A stretch of DNA of 64,000 nucleotides, taken from Hormiphora californensis (taxonomy: Eukaryota > Ctenophora > Tentaculata > Cydippida > Pleurobrachiidae). The position numbers and the translations under genes are program-made. Numbering within the stretch: position 1 is the first letter of the stretch; each line of letters starts with the position of its first letter. This document shows positions 52,262 through 64,000 of the stretch, in pieces. The notes under the pieces were generated by a model that was given only the letters and a program-made list of their open reading frames with translations, did not search any database and was not told the origin of the DNA. The stretch spans positions 3,654,471 through 3,718,470 of the forward strand of contig CM035353.1 of the NCBI GenBank assembly GCA_020137815.1, in the 5' to 3' direction.

Positions 52262-55200
52262 TTAATCATCATACTTTGGTCGACCAATGTTTTCCTCCTC
52301 ATCATCAACGACTCGCCGGATCGTGGTTCCACCGTCATCCCTTACCCTATAATTTGATCAGCTGTTGTGGATATGTAGAAAACTATATTGCAAACCGACC
52401 GAAACAAGTAAACAACCAATCAGAACTCGTTATTTAGGTCACGTGACTGGTTGTCAGGTCGGTTCTTGTTGCAAACTAAGATTTGTTATATGCTCCTGGT
52501 ATTACAAAATTCATTTGCCGGGAGGATAAAACAAAACTTTACAATTCTTTATCTATAACATATTTATTTCATGAGTATATTGTAGAAGAACTTTATTAAA
52601 GTTTGATGCTCATCATCATCAACAGGCTGTAAAATTTGTAAGCCAAACTAAAATTTTAAAAGCTAGATAAAAGTATCAATTTTTCCATATTTTTACAAAA
52701 TAACCTACACATGACTGGTCTGCAGTTAAGTGCTTTCGTCTTCCATTAGCATCTTTTGGATATTGATATTTCGAGCATGAGCAGTGCAGTACTCTCTCAC
52801 TCTACTCGCCCATGTACATATTACCTAATGTTTTTATTACAATTTGGTATAGTGTTCTCGCGCTTTATTCTGTTTTGCTTATTTTATAGCTTATTTTTAG
52901 AATTTTTGTGATTTAACTTATGTGTACAGTTTTTCCTATAGCATGTGTTTTACAGATACTGATACTGATGTTGAGCATTGATAAATACAATTCTACGATA
53001 AAACTCGTAAAATCCAAACAGGTCACGGATATTTTCCACTGAGACCTTAGCTTTCAGTGGCGGTTATTCCCTCAGGAAATATCCGTTACTGAAATCTGCG
53101 ATCTTAGGTATCAATGGAAAATAGCCGTGGCTTGAACCTGAGGTTCAGGCACGACTGTTTTCCCCCAAAGGATTAAAAAAGTGTATATCTGACCCAGAAT
53201 ACAAGATATACCTGAGATGAGTAGCCTTCTTCTTGTGATAGTGCATGTCGAGTCCCTGTCGAGCAGCCTCCTCGGGTACATTCAATACCTTCAAGAGTTT
53301 GAGAAGACCGAAAAGAAGAAGGAAGCAGACGAAGGTCCAGAGAATAATAACGAGGGCACCAATGGCGTTCCATCCGACAATTTGGAGTCGGTAGTAGGAG
53401 AGATCGTAGAAGAGAGAGTTGTCTCGGATCATTAGTGGAGCGGAGAAGATACCCCATAGACCACCACCAAAATGAACTAAAATGGACGCGGTTATGTGAT
53501 ATGTATTTAAATATATTAAAAGCCAATTATATATAATATGTAGTATCTTACCAGCAAAGGCCTTGAGAGGATCATCGATAATAATTTTAGAGAATTGAAG
53601 CCAGATAAGGTAGGACAATCCACCAATTACTCCAACACAGAATGCTACGCCCGGGTAGTAATAAAAGACTCCAGCGGCCACAGAGATCTGAGTGGAGATA
53701 TTTTTAGTATACTTTTAGTACAGGAAGTAATTTTGATATCTCCTTCTGGTGCTGATACACACTCACACGCCCTATGTACGACAGTTATATGCCTATAGGG
53801 GATTTCACAATAGTTTACAATCATATATAATTATGACTGTAATAGATTTGCCTCTAGGTCAGCTCAACTTTTGTTATTGTTTGAGTAAAGTTTACTTGAT
53901 GACTTGTGTTTGTTTGTTCAACGAGTATATACACAACTAATTCTGACCCAACGATCTTAAATACACTGATGATCTAATTTCATGTTTTACCCTAAATTTG
54001 GTAATCATTAAATTAGACACTTTACTTAGATTGAACACATTAAAACTTAAAATGAAAGCAGCATGACATTTACCTGTCCGGCCATAAACCCGTTGATTCC
54101 CGCCAGTACATCCCAACTTCCCTTATAGATTCGGGATACAATAAGTGTTGTACCGCATCCGGCAGTGCCTCCCGCAAGAGTGTTGAGGACAGCGGTTCCA
54201 ATTAGGGCACCTGTAATGAATAATTTGTCATTTGTGTAACTAGCGCACGAAAATATTCACAATATTCCAAAAGTGCAAATAACAGCTTTTCATCTAATTG
54301 GTCACAAAAATGTTTTAATGAAGGAGCAGGCCGTCGCTAAACAACGCGCTGAATCAACGACCATCACGTTCAACTCTGTCTTTTAATTTGTTAGATTAGG
54401 TCTTGTTAGATTAAGTCTTGTTATGTTCTAACCCTCGCGAAAAGAGGGTCAAGCTAGGCAAATTAAGTCTCCAAACATTTAGTTACCTTCTGGTCGTCCA
54501 TCGGCCAAAGATCCCCCGATAGTTCTCTTGACGCCAACGTTGACAGCAAAGAGCGAGATAATGACGAAAATTCCACCAATACAGACGTTCTACGGATATA
54601 TTTGTAAATGTTACATCATTTTTATAATTATATATCGATGCAATCGATTACATCATATTTATCAAAAATTGATAGATTTTAAAATGAATCGAGAGGACCT
54701 CACACGAAGAAATCTATTTTTTTATAGGACACAAATTATACAGTCGGACCCCGATTTACCGGGCCCCGATTTACCGGAACCCCGATTTACCGGGAGGGTA
54801 AATTTCCCCCGATATAGGAGATTAATGGTATTTGACCCCGATATACCGGGCAAAACCCTTCCCCGAGGATCCCAGTAAATCGGGGTCCGACTGTATTAGG
54901 AATAGGAGATCAGTTGATCTGACAAAGCAATAAGCCTAATTTAGTCTTTATCGATTTAAAATCGTGTGAGGTCTTCCACATAATCGTTTAAAATCAAAAT
55001 ATAGTATTGAGGTGCATTAAACATGGTTCAACATTTAGCTTACCATAAGAGAGCTATTAGCTCCTTTCTTGGCCCTGTTGCCGCTCATAAAGCAGCCAAT
55101 GAGGATGACGACAGCTACAAAGATATGAATACAGGAGCTCCCTGCATTGTCCTGAAGGAAGGGTTCAATAGATCATATAGGTGATATAATTAATATCATT

Positions 55201-58200
55201 GCTAGGAATTAGGCGTTATATCGCCTAGATTATGTGTGATCAATCAAGCTGTCGAAAAAGAACTCGAGGTGTCACCAAATATTTGATTGGCTAGACTGCA
55301 GTCTGACCAATCAAATATTTCCCATAGGTTAGCTGGGATTTGATTTAGGAGCTATATATGAATCTAGAGAGAGAACTATATATATCAGAAGTAGTTTACC
55401 AGATAGGTAGCTTGTCCACTGTCAGTCTCGGTTCCAACCATCAGCCACCCCTTGCTGCTCCAGACCCAGTGGATCACAATGGGCCAGATGAGGCCAGTTA
55501 CAACTCCACACACGATGAGATGAGATATGATGGTCATTCTCTCGCAAATAGCTCGGGAGACAAATGCAATAACGAGTCCACCAACACAAGCGAAGAAAAA
55601 CACTTCCGGGTACTCCTGAAATAAAATTGTTCAAGAGTAACTCTTAACTGTTATTAATAAGGCTCTGGTTATGTTTGATCTTGCCTAGCTAGACTCTGTT
55701 ATAAATGTAAAGGAGCTGGTTAGAAAATAACAAGTTTAATCTAGAAAATAACATTTATCATTTAAATGTGCATGACAAAATATATATTTTTCTTGTATTC
55801 TGATTGCATGAGAGATTATCTTTCACACAGCTATTATTATAGTACTATAGCTTTCCACTTTCAGTTTCTGTCGTTTGCAGTACCCTAGTAGTTAAATGAG
55901 GTACACACCCACCCACACACTCCTTCTCCCCTATCTTACTCACTATAGCCACGAACTTGAAATTAAATTGGTCTGACCTTTCTTCGACACCATACATACT
56001 AGAAACTGGGGCGAGCGAACCGATCGCAAACATAACAAAACTTCATTCCCTGTCCCCCTGCAGGCGATTATGAGACGTAGAAAATAACTTTGATATGATT
56101 TGTATTTCATTTAACTGTGTATATACCCTGCTAACTTAAATAACCCGCCAGCGGCGAGAAGTCCCACTGGCGCGCTCTCAATATACAGCCAGTCCAGCGG
56201 CAGATTATTTCCCACTGGCTGGCTGTTTATTATTAACTCCTATGTTACATTCAAAGTGTGTGTAAATGATCAGTTCTTACTGAAATACAGTGGGAGCACT
56301 GTTTGCAAGAGTTACACACTGCATTGGAGAGAAAGAAACAACACATTCCGTCAATTTCTCTCTCTTTATCTCCCCTTTTGTTTCACTATCTCAATTCCTC
56401 TGTGTTATGTCTGGCATGCCCCATATCTTGTTATTTCTTTCTCTCTCTCCTTAGTAACTGTTACCAAACAATATACACTCAATTGAGAGATGTTTTTGAC
56501 TGTTTCTCAGTTCTCTTTGTGTGTTTTGATTAGTGTTCTCTCTCTTGTTAGTGTGTAATACTTGAAACAAACAACTAAAGCAGGGTATATAACCCATAAA
56601 CTCTGACCAATGGCACGTTATTGGTTTAAACCCCTCCGCCTCTCCCTCGGCTACGCCTCAGAATCGTCGTCGTGATTTAAACCAGTTTATCCGCCACTGG
56701 CGGATAAACTACAGCTACCTTCTCCCAGCGGCGCGCTGGGAGAAAGGTATCTGAAATAACGTGCCAGTGGCCAGAGTTTATGCCTCATATACCTTATCCA
56801 TAATATCCACACCAGCGAAATGATGGTATCCGAGGAAGGCATTACCGTTGGACAAGTCAGCCCATGCAGCACCCAGGAGCCAGTAGAGGCAGACAGCCAG
56901 AGCTGTAATTATGAGCAACAAGTTTAGTTTTAATTAAGATTGAAAAGCGTTAATTAAGATTTGAAAAGGCATACACTATACAGTTTTTTATTTTTTAATA
57001 TACATGCTTACCAAGAGCGGCGATATTTTTTGTAACTCCAACCAACGCATTCTTTTGCCTGGAAATGCCGGATTCCATCAGGGCGCATCCCAATACTCCA
57101 ACTGAAATTAAAATAATCAATAAATTAATTAGTGATTACATGCTATTAGTTGTGTTTTAACAATTAATATTGTTGTGTTTATATAACTATTTTGTAATTC
57201 CATGCATTCGACCATATAATAGCGTTTAGACCTTTTCAATCTACATATGGAGCTAGCTGTGACTATCGTGCTCTGTACCTTATAGTGGATACACTACCCC
57301 AGATTGCATGTTTGATAAATTGCCTGTAGTACACTATATAGTGGTGTCTATACTATATACATAACACTCTATATAACTGATTAATTAGACGCGCTAGCCA
57401 CAGCATCAGTATAGTCTATATACTGCAGTCCCCTATTTACACAGCGCCATATACTTGATGTCTTGATTCTTGGTACTATAAATCCCTAATAAACATATTT
57501 TTGTGTGGTGCTTTCCTCTTGATTCGATAGTGTTTCTTGAGTTTAATCTACGTGTCATAATCGCCGGTATAATTGGAGACATGCAGGGAATGATTTTTTC
57601 TCTACATTTGCGATCGGTATGATCGCCATAGTTTCTATTTTTACTGATGATGTATTACTACCATGTTTTGAGTGCCTTTAGAAAAGCTATTCATTATACC
57701 TTGTAATAAATCTTGTGTTTTCATTATATAATAGCTTGACTGTTGTACAGCTCTTTCTATACTACAATTATGGGTCACTCATCTAAGTAGATTTAGCTGT
57801 CAGGTATGATGATGATCAAAGAAATATCAGTCTTACAATGAGACAGGTACAGTCGGACCCCGATTTAGTGGCACCCCGATTTAGTGGCAGGATTTTTTCC
57901 CCGATATAGGAAATTATGTAACATTATAATTTGAACCCGATTTAGTGGCACCCCGATTTAGTGGTAGGATTTTGCCCCCGAGGATGACACTAAATCGGAT
58001 TCCGACTGTATTTACTTTCAGATATCAAGGCGACAAAAGCTTATTAAATATATCTTTATACATGCAGTGATAATCTTGTTGAAGTTCCCAGTTCTACTGC
58101 GATTATAAACAGTGATATATATATAAAGTAATACAAGATTTAATAATTTTTAACAATTATTAAATCTTGTATTACTTTGTGATCAGCTCCTGAATCTTGA

Positions 58201-58462
58201 TCCTGTCGAGCACTTTACCAGGAATCCCTTCCAAAACAAAGATATAATTACACTGCGCTGGCAAGCACAAAGGTTGCAATCCCCCCCCCATATACATGTA
58301 TACATATCACTGTATCTAGATACAGTGATATGTATTTACATATAATGTGTGCTTATATCTATAATTCATATACTCACAGAGAACGAGGATGCCACAGAGA
58401 CATAGGAAGAGCTGGTTAACAGACTCCATTAGATTGGAGAGTCCTCCCTCTGTATCCATCAT
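52262..58462 (-). CDS. Ammonium transporter (Amt family), 444 aa, ten exons
   Basis: Exons: 58378-58462, 57012-57101, 56793-56902, 55400-55615, 55044-55151, 54487-54589, 54074-54210, 53552-53687, 53212-53476, 52262-52346; every phase matches, ATG to TAA. An in-frame TAG lies shortly upstream of the first ATG (MMDTEGG). Amt/Rh proteins are trimeric 11-TM channels for NH4+/NH3 in the plasma membrane. The substrate-site Asp and first pore His appear in DNAGSSCIH (D168, H176). The second pore His is H330 in VHFGGGLWG. Also typical: GCALMESGISRQKN in TM2, GTAVLNTLAGGTAG, and hydrophobic segments throughout. The cytosolic tail (GLDMHYHKKKATH...EEENIGRPKYDD) has the Amt-like GLD start. Small MITEs occupy introns 1, 3, 5 and 9. 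Probably functions in ammonium uptake or waste handling. Confidence 0.9.
52396..52468 (+). mobile_element. hAT-like MITE, copy 7 (internally deleted)
   Basis: Family core CGACCGAAACAAGTAAAC to GTCACGTGACTGG, then a deletion to GGTCGGTTCTTG. Flanked by TTGCAAAC on both sides (52388-52395 and 52469-52476). About 50 bp upstream of the last acceptor of the ammonium transporter gene. Confidence 0.8.
54741..54893. mobile_element. pogo/Tigger-like MITE, best-preserved copy
   Basis: CAGTCGGACCCCGATTTACC and AATCGGGGTCCGACTG, flanked by TA. Three copies of CCCCGATTTACCGG at the left end. In intron 5 of the ammonium transporter gene. Confidence 0.85.
56121..56591. mobile_element. TATACCCTGCTAACTTAA element, copy 1
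   Basis: Left ATATACCCTGCTAAC and right AAAGCAGGGTATAT are inverted. The interior (GCGAGAAGTCCCACT, CATTCCGTCAATT) is shared with 61017-61489. In intron 3 of the ammonium transporter gene. The 76-codon frames inside are repeat sequence. Confidence 0.75.
56596..56781. mobile_element. Inverted-repeat element adjoining exon 3 of the transporter
   Basis: ATAAACTCTGACCAATGGCAC and its imperfect complement GTGCCAGTGGCCAGAGTTTAT. The interior CTCCGCCTCTCCCTCGGCTACGC is shared with 62865-63030. It ends about 10 bp from the exon 3 donor. Confidence 0.68.
57850..58008. mobile_element. pogo/Tigger-like MITE
   Basis: CAGTCGGACCCCGATTTAGTG and CGGATTCCGACTG, flanked by TA, with CCCCGATTTAGTGGCA repeats inside. 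In intron 1 of the ammonium transporter gene. Confidence 0.82.
58120..58360. repeat. Two short hairpins near transporter exon 1
   Basis: AGTAATACAAGATTTAATAAT and its complement at 58128-58178, and ATACATATCACTGTATCTAGA and complement at about 58300-58336. The phrase AAGTAATACAAGATTTGATAA recurs at 32564 in gene B. Probably MITE remnants. Confidence 0.5.
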
Positions 58463-59235
58463 GGCGTTACCAAACTTCCTATTGCACTATATAGAATGAA
58501 ATAAGTTAAGGGGGTGCAGACTCGTTACCAAACTTCCTATTACACTAATATAGAATGAAATAAGTTAAGGGGGTCACGATACGTTACCAAACTTCCTATT
58601 ACACTATATAGAATATATAGAATAGGGGGTCACGATAAAGCGGCCTTACTAAACTTTCTATCTACACTTACACAATATAGTAAATGTGTATTGTATTATA
58701 CGTAGATATGAAAATTATTAGAACTTTACTGATGCTTCCATATTTATTTTAAAATTTTAATTAATTGATTTTATCATCTAGCTCTATACCGTATAACTAT
58801 TGACAACCATCCGACCGCTTCGCATAGTTCTTCCCTCGTCTCCCTTTCGACATTTCCTCGACAGTCAATGTGCCCCCCTCTTTCTTCTCATTACTTCGCC
58901 CTCTCTATCTCTATATCCATCTCTCTTTGCCCATCTCTCCCTCTCTTCACTTCTGATTTCTTACGACAGTATATTCTATAAAGTTACTTCAGCTGTGTAG
59001 TAATAATTCCTTTTATGTGCAATGGGCTTATCCTGATTTTTATTGTTCTTCTTTTTAACATGAATAATTTTACTAGCAATATCTGTTTAATTATTACGTT
59101 TGATATAGCCCAGGGAAAAATGAGACTGAGACTTGAGATTTCAAGCTGTGCCCTGCGGGAAATAATAGTTTAATATGTAGTTGGTGGAAACTTTATAAAT
59201 ATTTTAATTAATAAATTCAATTTAGACAGACTTTT
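58463..59235. other. Upstream region of the ammonium transporter; no gene
   Basis: Starts with three imperfect repeats of GTTACCAAACTTCCTATTACACTA (58466-58610) that include part of exon 1's upstream sequence, then AT-rich and CT-rich DNA. No TATA or exon can be named with confidence. Confidence 0.4.
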
Positions 59236-59238
59236 TAA

Positions 59239-59352
59239 GGCAGCGGTGAGCGGATTACGCCTGAAAGAAATGCCCTAATAGATCGCCCGAATATATATGC
59301 GCAGATGAATCTTTCGGGCGGTCTATTCGGGCGGTCTATTCGGGCCCCCGTG
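59239..59352. mobile_element. Harbinger-like MITE, copy 2
   Basis: Ends GGCAGCGGTGAGCGGATTAC and GGGCCCCCGTG, flanked by TAA (59236-59238 and 59353-59355). Same family as 9013-9255 in the other orientation, with internal CGGGCGGTCTATT repeats. Confidence 0.8.
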
Positions 59353-59573
59353 TAAGAAAAGCCAAAATCAAATAGTTATAGTCTACAATTTAGATATATC
59401 TCGTTCAAATTGTGGCTGAAGAGCAAGCAAACCAAATGCAAAGGCTGGTAGTTGTGAAAAACAAACACTACCACACACACACAGTGATAGATCTGGAAGA
59501 GCTGCAGAACTGTGGGAGAGACCGAATGTTGTGAACCAACCTTACCCGCCGCTAGACAAACACACACCTTTCT

Positions 59574-59725
<152 letters not shown>

Positions 59726-59898
59726 TTCTACCTTTTCTAGACAAACAATGCCCTCATTTCCTTGTCGGGGTGGGTGCTGCTTGATTGATAAACAACACAC
59801 ACACCACGTGTGAACGTGAGAGTGGGTTTGATCACCCGGCCCGTGTTACAATGATATAAACTCTCGACAGAGATCATGCCGATCTACTACACAAATTA

Positions 59899-59991
59899 CA
59901 GGAAATACTGGTCGCTGATTGGCTGATAACCAGTCACGTGGCCTAAATAACGAGTTCTGATTGGTTGTTTACTTGTTTCGGTCGGTTCCTG
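59899..59991 (-). mobile_element. hAT-like MITE, copy 8 (inverted)
   Basis: CAGGAAATACTGGTCGCTG to TTTCGGTCGGTTCCTG. Flanks ACAAATTA and ATAAATTA agree at 7 of 8 positions. Not near any recognised exon. Confidence 0.8.
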
Positions 59992-59994
59992 ATA

Positions 59995-61010
59995 AATTAT
60001 ATTTACTGATATCATCGGGGGACTACAGCTGCACATATGACACAATCATTTGACACGCCTACCCGACTATTAATTCATCATGTCAATTGTCAAATTGAGG
60101 AATAGGGAGGTAGTATTCCTGGAAATGTGAAGCGAAAGATTTATGGCGAGGGCCAGGAACGCGCAGCCGTGGCCCTAAAATCTGGCGTATGTTCCACTTT
60201 TTTCACAAACTTTCTATTACAGGATCTGATCACGCGTATATAATTGTGATTTGATACATTACTCGCTCCTTCCTCTTCCCCCAAGATTGTAAGAATGCGA
60301 ATGTGCATGTGAATACTCTCACGTCTCTCGTACAACCAATAAAACATATTGGCATGGAAACATATTCACACACATGTATATAAAGTCACATTTCAAAGTT
60401 GTCGTTATGCACTGTGTGCTCGCACCATAATTGCAGTGTTATCTTTATTGAAGTACAAGATGATTTTTGGTTCAATTCTAGTGAGTAGTGCAGCAGACAT
60501 GTCTATTAGACATGTCTAGACATTGTCTATTTCTCTCGCTGTCTCCTGCCCCCCGACCGTCTTTGTACCCCCCCCCCCCCCCGTATGGGCCGTATCTCGA
60601 CCTGTCAATGCCGCGGCCTACTTTTGAAGTATATCTATTTCAGAAGTATACCATCCCTTCTTGGAGGGTTTTACCAATTGGTATGGGGGGTGACAGGTGC
60701 CAGGTGACTGCGTTACCAATAATTAGAGATCCCTTTGACAGTTAAACCTCATATAACAGCATTTCCACGGTAAATTATCAAACTGCATCACAACATGTCA
60801 ATAATTATACCGTTTTGGGGCAATAGAAAATCTATAACCTGTCACCGCGATAGGTGCCACTCTACCACAATATACTGGTCATCTGACCAAGAGCCATGCT
60901 GCTCTTTCCCAGTACCTTGCAGCAGTCTTTTCTCCTGCTACTATCATGGGTGTGTTCTCCAGCTTTCAATTTCAATCAGCTACACCAACTAATCAAGCAA
61001 TGCGTTTGAT
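59995..61010. other. Intergenic, nothing recognised
   Basis: Mixed AT-rich DNA with a poly-C run at about 60570-60583. Short frames on both strands lack domain or splice support. Confidence 0.4.
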
Positions 61011-61016
61011 TACTCT

Positions 61017-61489
61017 ATATACCCTGCTAACTTAAATAATGCGCCAGTTGCGAGAAGTCCCACTAGCGCGCTCTCGATAACCAGCCAGTCCAGCGGCAGA
61101 TTATTTCCCACTGGCAGGTTATTTATTTTTAACTCCTATGTTACATTCAAAGTGTGTGTAAATGATCAGTTCTTACTGAAATACAGAGGGAACACTGTTT
61201 GGAAGAGTTACACACTAAATTGGAGAGAAAGAAACAACACATTCCGTCAATTACTCTCTCTCTTTATCTTCCCTTTTGTTTCACTATCTCAATTCCTCTG
61301 TGTTATGTCTGGCATGCCCCATATCTTGTTATTTCTTTCTCTCTCTCCTTAGTAACTGTTACCAAACAATGTACACTCAATTGAGAGATGTTTTTGACTG
61401 TTTCTCAGTTCTCTTTGTGTGTTTTGATTAGTGTTCTCTCTCTTGTTAGTGTGTAATACTTATAACAAACAACTAAAGCAGGGTATATA
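61017..61489. mobile_element. TATACCCTGCTAACTTAA element, copy 2
   Basis: Nearly collinear with 56121-56591, same inverted ends. The two copies define the element as about 470 bp. Confidence 0.78.
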
Positions 61490-61494
61490 ACCTA

Positions 61495-61908
61495 TTTAGT
61501 CCAAAAACCAATTAAATAAATTAGTTTGGATGCCCGGGCCCATTTGGTGTCACGGGGGTAAAACCTTTAGGCTACTGTCATAAATAATGGCATATCTCGT
61601 TTATTTTTCAATCTCTCGTTTTTCTTTTCTCTTTCTCTCCCTCCCTCTATCTCTTTCTCCCTCTTTCTCCCACTCTCCACGGTCCACCTCCATATCTTCC
61701 TCTTTCTCTTTTTTTCTCTTTTTTATTTATATTTCTCTTACTATCTCTCCGTCTTTCTCGATATATCTCACTCTTTATATCACAACTTGTTTTCCTTTAT
61801 CTCTCTCGATATCCATCATTTATGACAGTAGCCTAAAGGTTTTACCCCCGTGACACCAAATGGGCCCGGGCATCCAAACTAATTTATTTAATTGGATTTT
61901 GGACTAAA
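61495..61908. mobile_element. 414-bp foldback with CT-rich loop
   Basis: TTTAGTCCAAAAACCAATTAA and TTAATTGGATTTTGGACTAAA are inverted. Arms of about 95 bp (GGATGCCCGGGCCCATTTGG, GGTAAAACCTTTAGGC) enclose a CT-rich stretch of about 220 bp. Non-coding. Confidence 0.78.
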
Positions 61909-61977
61909 TTTCTGTTCTTTTTGGTGTAAAAAAGAGACCGCTTTTTTCCTGATTTTATTTTGGGATCTGAATGCTAC

Positions 61978-62278
61978 ATAAATATGCAAATAACGGCTAA
62001 ACGGTGCGAGATACGAATTTTTGTCCGGGGGACGACCCCCCATAAATCGACTATTTTAAGTCGGCATATACCCAAGAAAACGTTCTAGGGTCAGCCGAAG
62101 TGGACATTTTAAAGGGTATGCATAAAATCATGAATTTGGGCATAAATATGCAAATAACGGCTAAACTGTGCGAGATACGACATTTTGTCTGGGGGACGAC
62201 CCCCCATAAATCGACTATTTTGAGTCGGAATATACCCAAGAAAACGTTTTAAGACGAGCCGAAGTGGAGATATAATGC
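61978..62278. repeat. Tandem duplication, period about 164 bp
   Basis: CATAAATATGCAAATAACGG and GGGGGACGACCCCCCATAAA occur in both halves, with several substitutions between the copies. Confidence 0.85.
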
Positions 62279-62734
62279 AATTAAGTTATTAAAATGAATA
62301 ATTAATGAATAATTTATGAATAATTAATGAACGATGGCGATTTAGAAGTTTTCACATAGCCTATACCACGCCAAATAATGCAAGGAACCAATGTTCCAAA
62401 CGGCAAGTCTCTACTATTTGTGGTTTAGGAGAACACTCAAAGTCCTCCCCCTCCCCCTCCCCTCCCATCCCTTACATTTTTGCATTTTGGGACCCCTCTG
62501 GCAAATTTTTACCTTCCATCCGATCATTCTGAAATTTTGTATGCCTCTTCTCCTATATGAGGGCCCTCAGAGTACAAAATTTCATCCCTCTACTTCATCT
62601 GGAACATGCATTTTTAAAGCATCAAAAACCCCGAAATTTGCAATGGTATATAGTAGCACTGGCAGGTTAACACGCTTGTGTGTAGAAGTGTTGCGTGTGC
62701 TCTCTCTTTTATTTTTTGAGTTAGAGGGTATTTC

Positions 62735-62812
62735 TAAGGTGGGGGCTCTGCCCCCACACCCCCGTTTAAGGTGGGGGCTGCGCCCCCACACTCCCCTTTT
62801 GGGCCCGGGTGT
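62735..62812. repeat. GGTGGGGGCTNNGCCCCCAC palindromic direct repeat
   Basis: Two neighbouring copies of a perfect stem (GTGGGGGCTCTGCCCCCAC, GTGGGGGCTGCGCCCCCAC) within about 80 bp. Strong local hairpins of unknown role. Confidence 0.7.
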
Positions 62813-62864
62813 CACTTTGCCAGTGCTCTGAATAAACATCCTTGCCACTAGACGCGTTTAGTTT

Positions 62865-63030
62865 TAATAAACCCTCCGCCTCTCGCCTCGGCTATACGCC
62901 TTGCGGGATCATTCGTCGTGATTTAAACCAGTTATCGCGCCAGTGGCGATAAGACTACAGCTACCCTTCTCCAGCGGCGCGCTGGGAGAAAGGTATCTGA
63001 AATAACGCTGCCTACTGGGAGCAATAGTTT
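62865..63030. mobile_element. Relative of the 56596-56781 element
   Basis: Shares AAACCCTCCGCCTCTC, TCGTCGTGATTTAAACCAG and AGCGGCGCGCTGGGAGAAAG with 56640-56750. Ends are diverged. Confidence 0.6.
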
Positions 63031-63109
63031 ATAACTATCATTTATCACAACCATAACATGCATACAACATTAGCCGACCGTTCCCTCGTATTTACCTTCT
63101 ACCACTCTC

Positions 63110-64000
63110 GCATCGATTTTACCATTCCTCGGATTTAAACCGGAACCGCGATTTAACCGATGCCTCGATTTACGGCGGAACTCGGGAACCCCGATTTACC
63201 GGATGGACAACCCTCCCCTGGATATAGAATAATTAATGTGTTTGGACGCCTCGATCTCGGGCGACAGGTGTTTTGGGGACTCCTGTTAGCGTGGGGGTTC
63301 TCCCGGGTTGGGGGCTACGGAAATCACCCCTTGAGTTTAACCCGATCTCGGCGTGGGAATTTTGCCGAGAGTCGGTGGTAGCTAACCTGTTTTGACCTAG
63401 CTTGTTAGACCTTTTATACCTGTCCAGAGGCTAGGTGGACAGAAGGTAGAGGGGCCAGTTGTGATTAGACCTCCTCCAGCCTGGACTTTTGCTGGAGGAC
63501 GGTTTGGCCGGTATGTAGCCAGCCTACTTTGGCCCAGTGCACAAGGCTGGGGAGTTGGTGTAATACCGGCCGGGGGTATCTCTAGTCAGAGAGAGATGAG
63601 TCATGAGCGGATTAGAGAAAGGAAGAGAGAAAACACACCACCCAAGGAGGGCAGCTCTGTTGCCTTGGAGTGGTATGTGAGATGCTCCAGGCAGTCCTGA
63701 GCTTCATGGTTTACCCCGGGGTATGCCGGGTCACCCTTGAAGATTCCCTGCCTGGTCTGTAGGACACTATTGCTATCTAAAATAATAGACATTAGCCGCG
63801 GCCTGCATCTCAAGGGCGTGGGAAGGAATCTCACCCTCCCAAAATTCGCACCTTGACATTGTCAGGAGACAGGAAGCCCAGAGCGTACAACAACATGGGT
63901 AGGGAGAAAGTGAGAGATAGGCTAGGAACGGATGGTGCATGTGATGTCAGCGTTCCCTAATCCAGCTACCATTTCCCCGAAATTCGCCCGTAGGGCGAAC
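63110..64000. other. Degenerate pogo-like sequence, then unassigned DNA to the window end
   Basis: CCTCGATTTACGG and CCCCGATTTACCGGATGG at 63150-63210 are worn pogo-like phrases. 63240-64000 is GC-richer than most of the window, but no frame shows domains or splice support. Confidence 0.4.

Noticed and set aside
62582-62848. 88-codon frame with GVWGRSPHLKRG repeats
   Set aside because: Produced by the GGGGGCTNNGCCCCC direct repeat.

Overview
This is animal nuclear DNA from a repeat-dense, intron-rich genome, most like a non-bilaterian or other marine invertebrate such as a sponge or cnidarian. The evidence is phase-consistent GT-AG introns, secreted PAN/C-type-lectin and fucolectin-like/sushi genes with class 1-1 exon cassettes, a class A receptor fragment, several non-LTR retrotransposon types, and many short inverted-repeat DNA elements with readable target-site duplications. 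The species cannot be fixed from the window. I found no bacterial operons, CRISPR array, rRNA or tRNA gene.

Layout. 1-3522 (minus) is a PAN + C-type-lectin gene (gene A) whose signal-peptide exon is split by a 1.3 kb TTAA-flanked palindrome and whose lectin exon is frameshifted. 3.5-19 kb is almost all mobile DNA: piggyBac-like, hAT-like, Harbinger-like and Tc1/pogo-like short elements, an orphan LINE ORF1, a 40-bp minisatellite, a 5'-truncated retrotransposon nested in a TA element, and a segmental duplication. 19.2-27.9 kb (plus) holds a secreted protein with three fucolectin/F5-8C-like domains and a sushi-like exon; its sixth intron carries a broken antisense LINE that itself contains a 0.8 kb palindrome. 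29.6-35.0 kb (minus) is gene B, the better-preserved paralogue of gene A. 35.5-40.1 kb (minus) is a nearly complete CR1/L2-like LINE. 40.7-42.4 kb is another TA element. 42.7-47.2 kb (minus) is a ten-exon acyltransferase-like gene with an HHxxxD motif (465 aa). 48.3-48.7 kb (plus) is the 3' part of a class A GPCR with a frameshift. It converges on 49.0-50.7 kb (minus), a KSRS-repeat gene. 52.3-58.5 kb (minus) is a complete ten-exon ammonium transporter (444 aa). 58.5-64 kb is repeats and unassigned sequence.

The host genes are unrelated in function: secreted adhesion/lectin-type proteins, a membrane NH4+ channel, a CoA-dependent-type acyltransferase, a receptor and an SR-rich protein. What links them is the mobile DNA. 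The ~109-bp hAT-like MITE repeatedly sits within about 50 bp of splice sites. One copy has duplicated a splice donor as its target site. Splice acceptors have been tandemly multiplied in two genes (one acceptor in nine copies, two others doubled). All exon models come from manual reading of splice sites and phase plus domain recognition; no database search was run.
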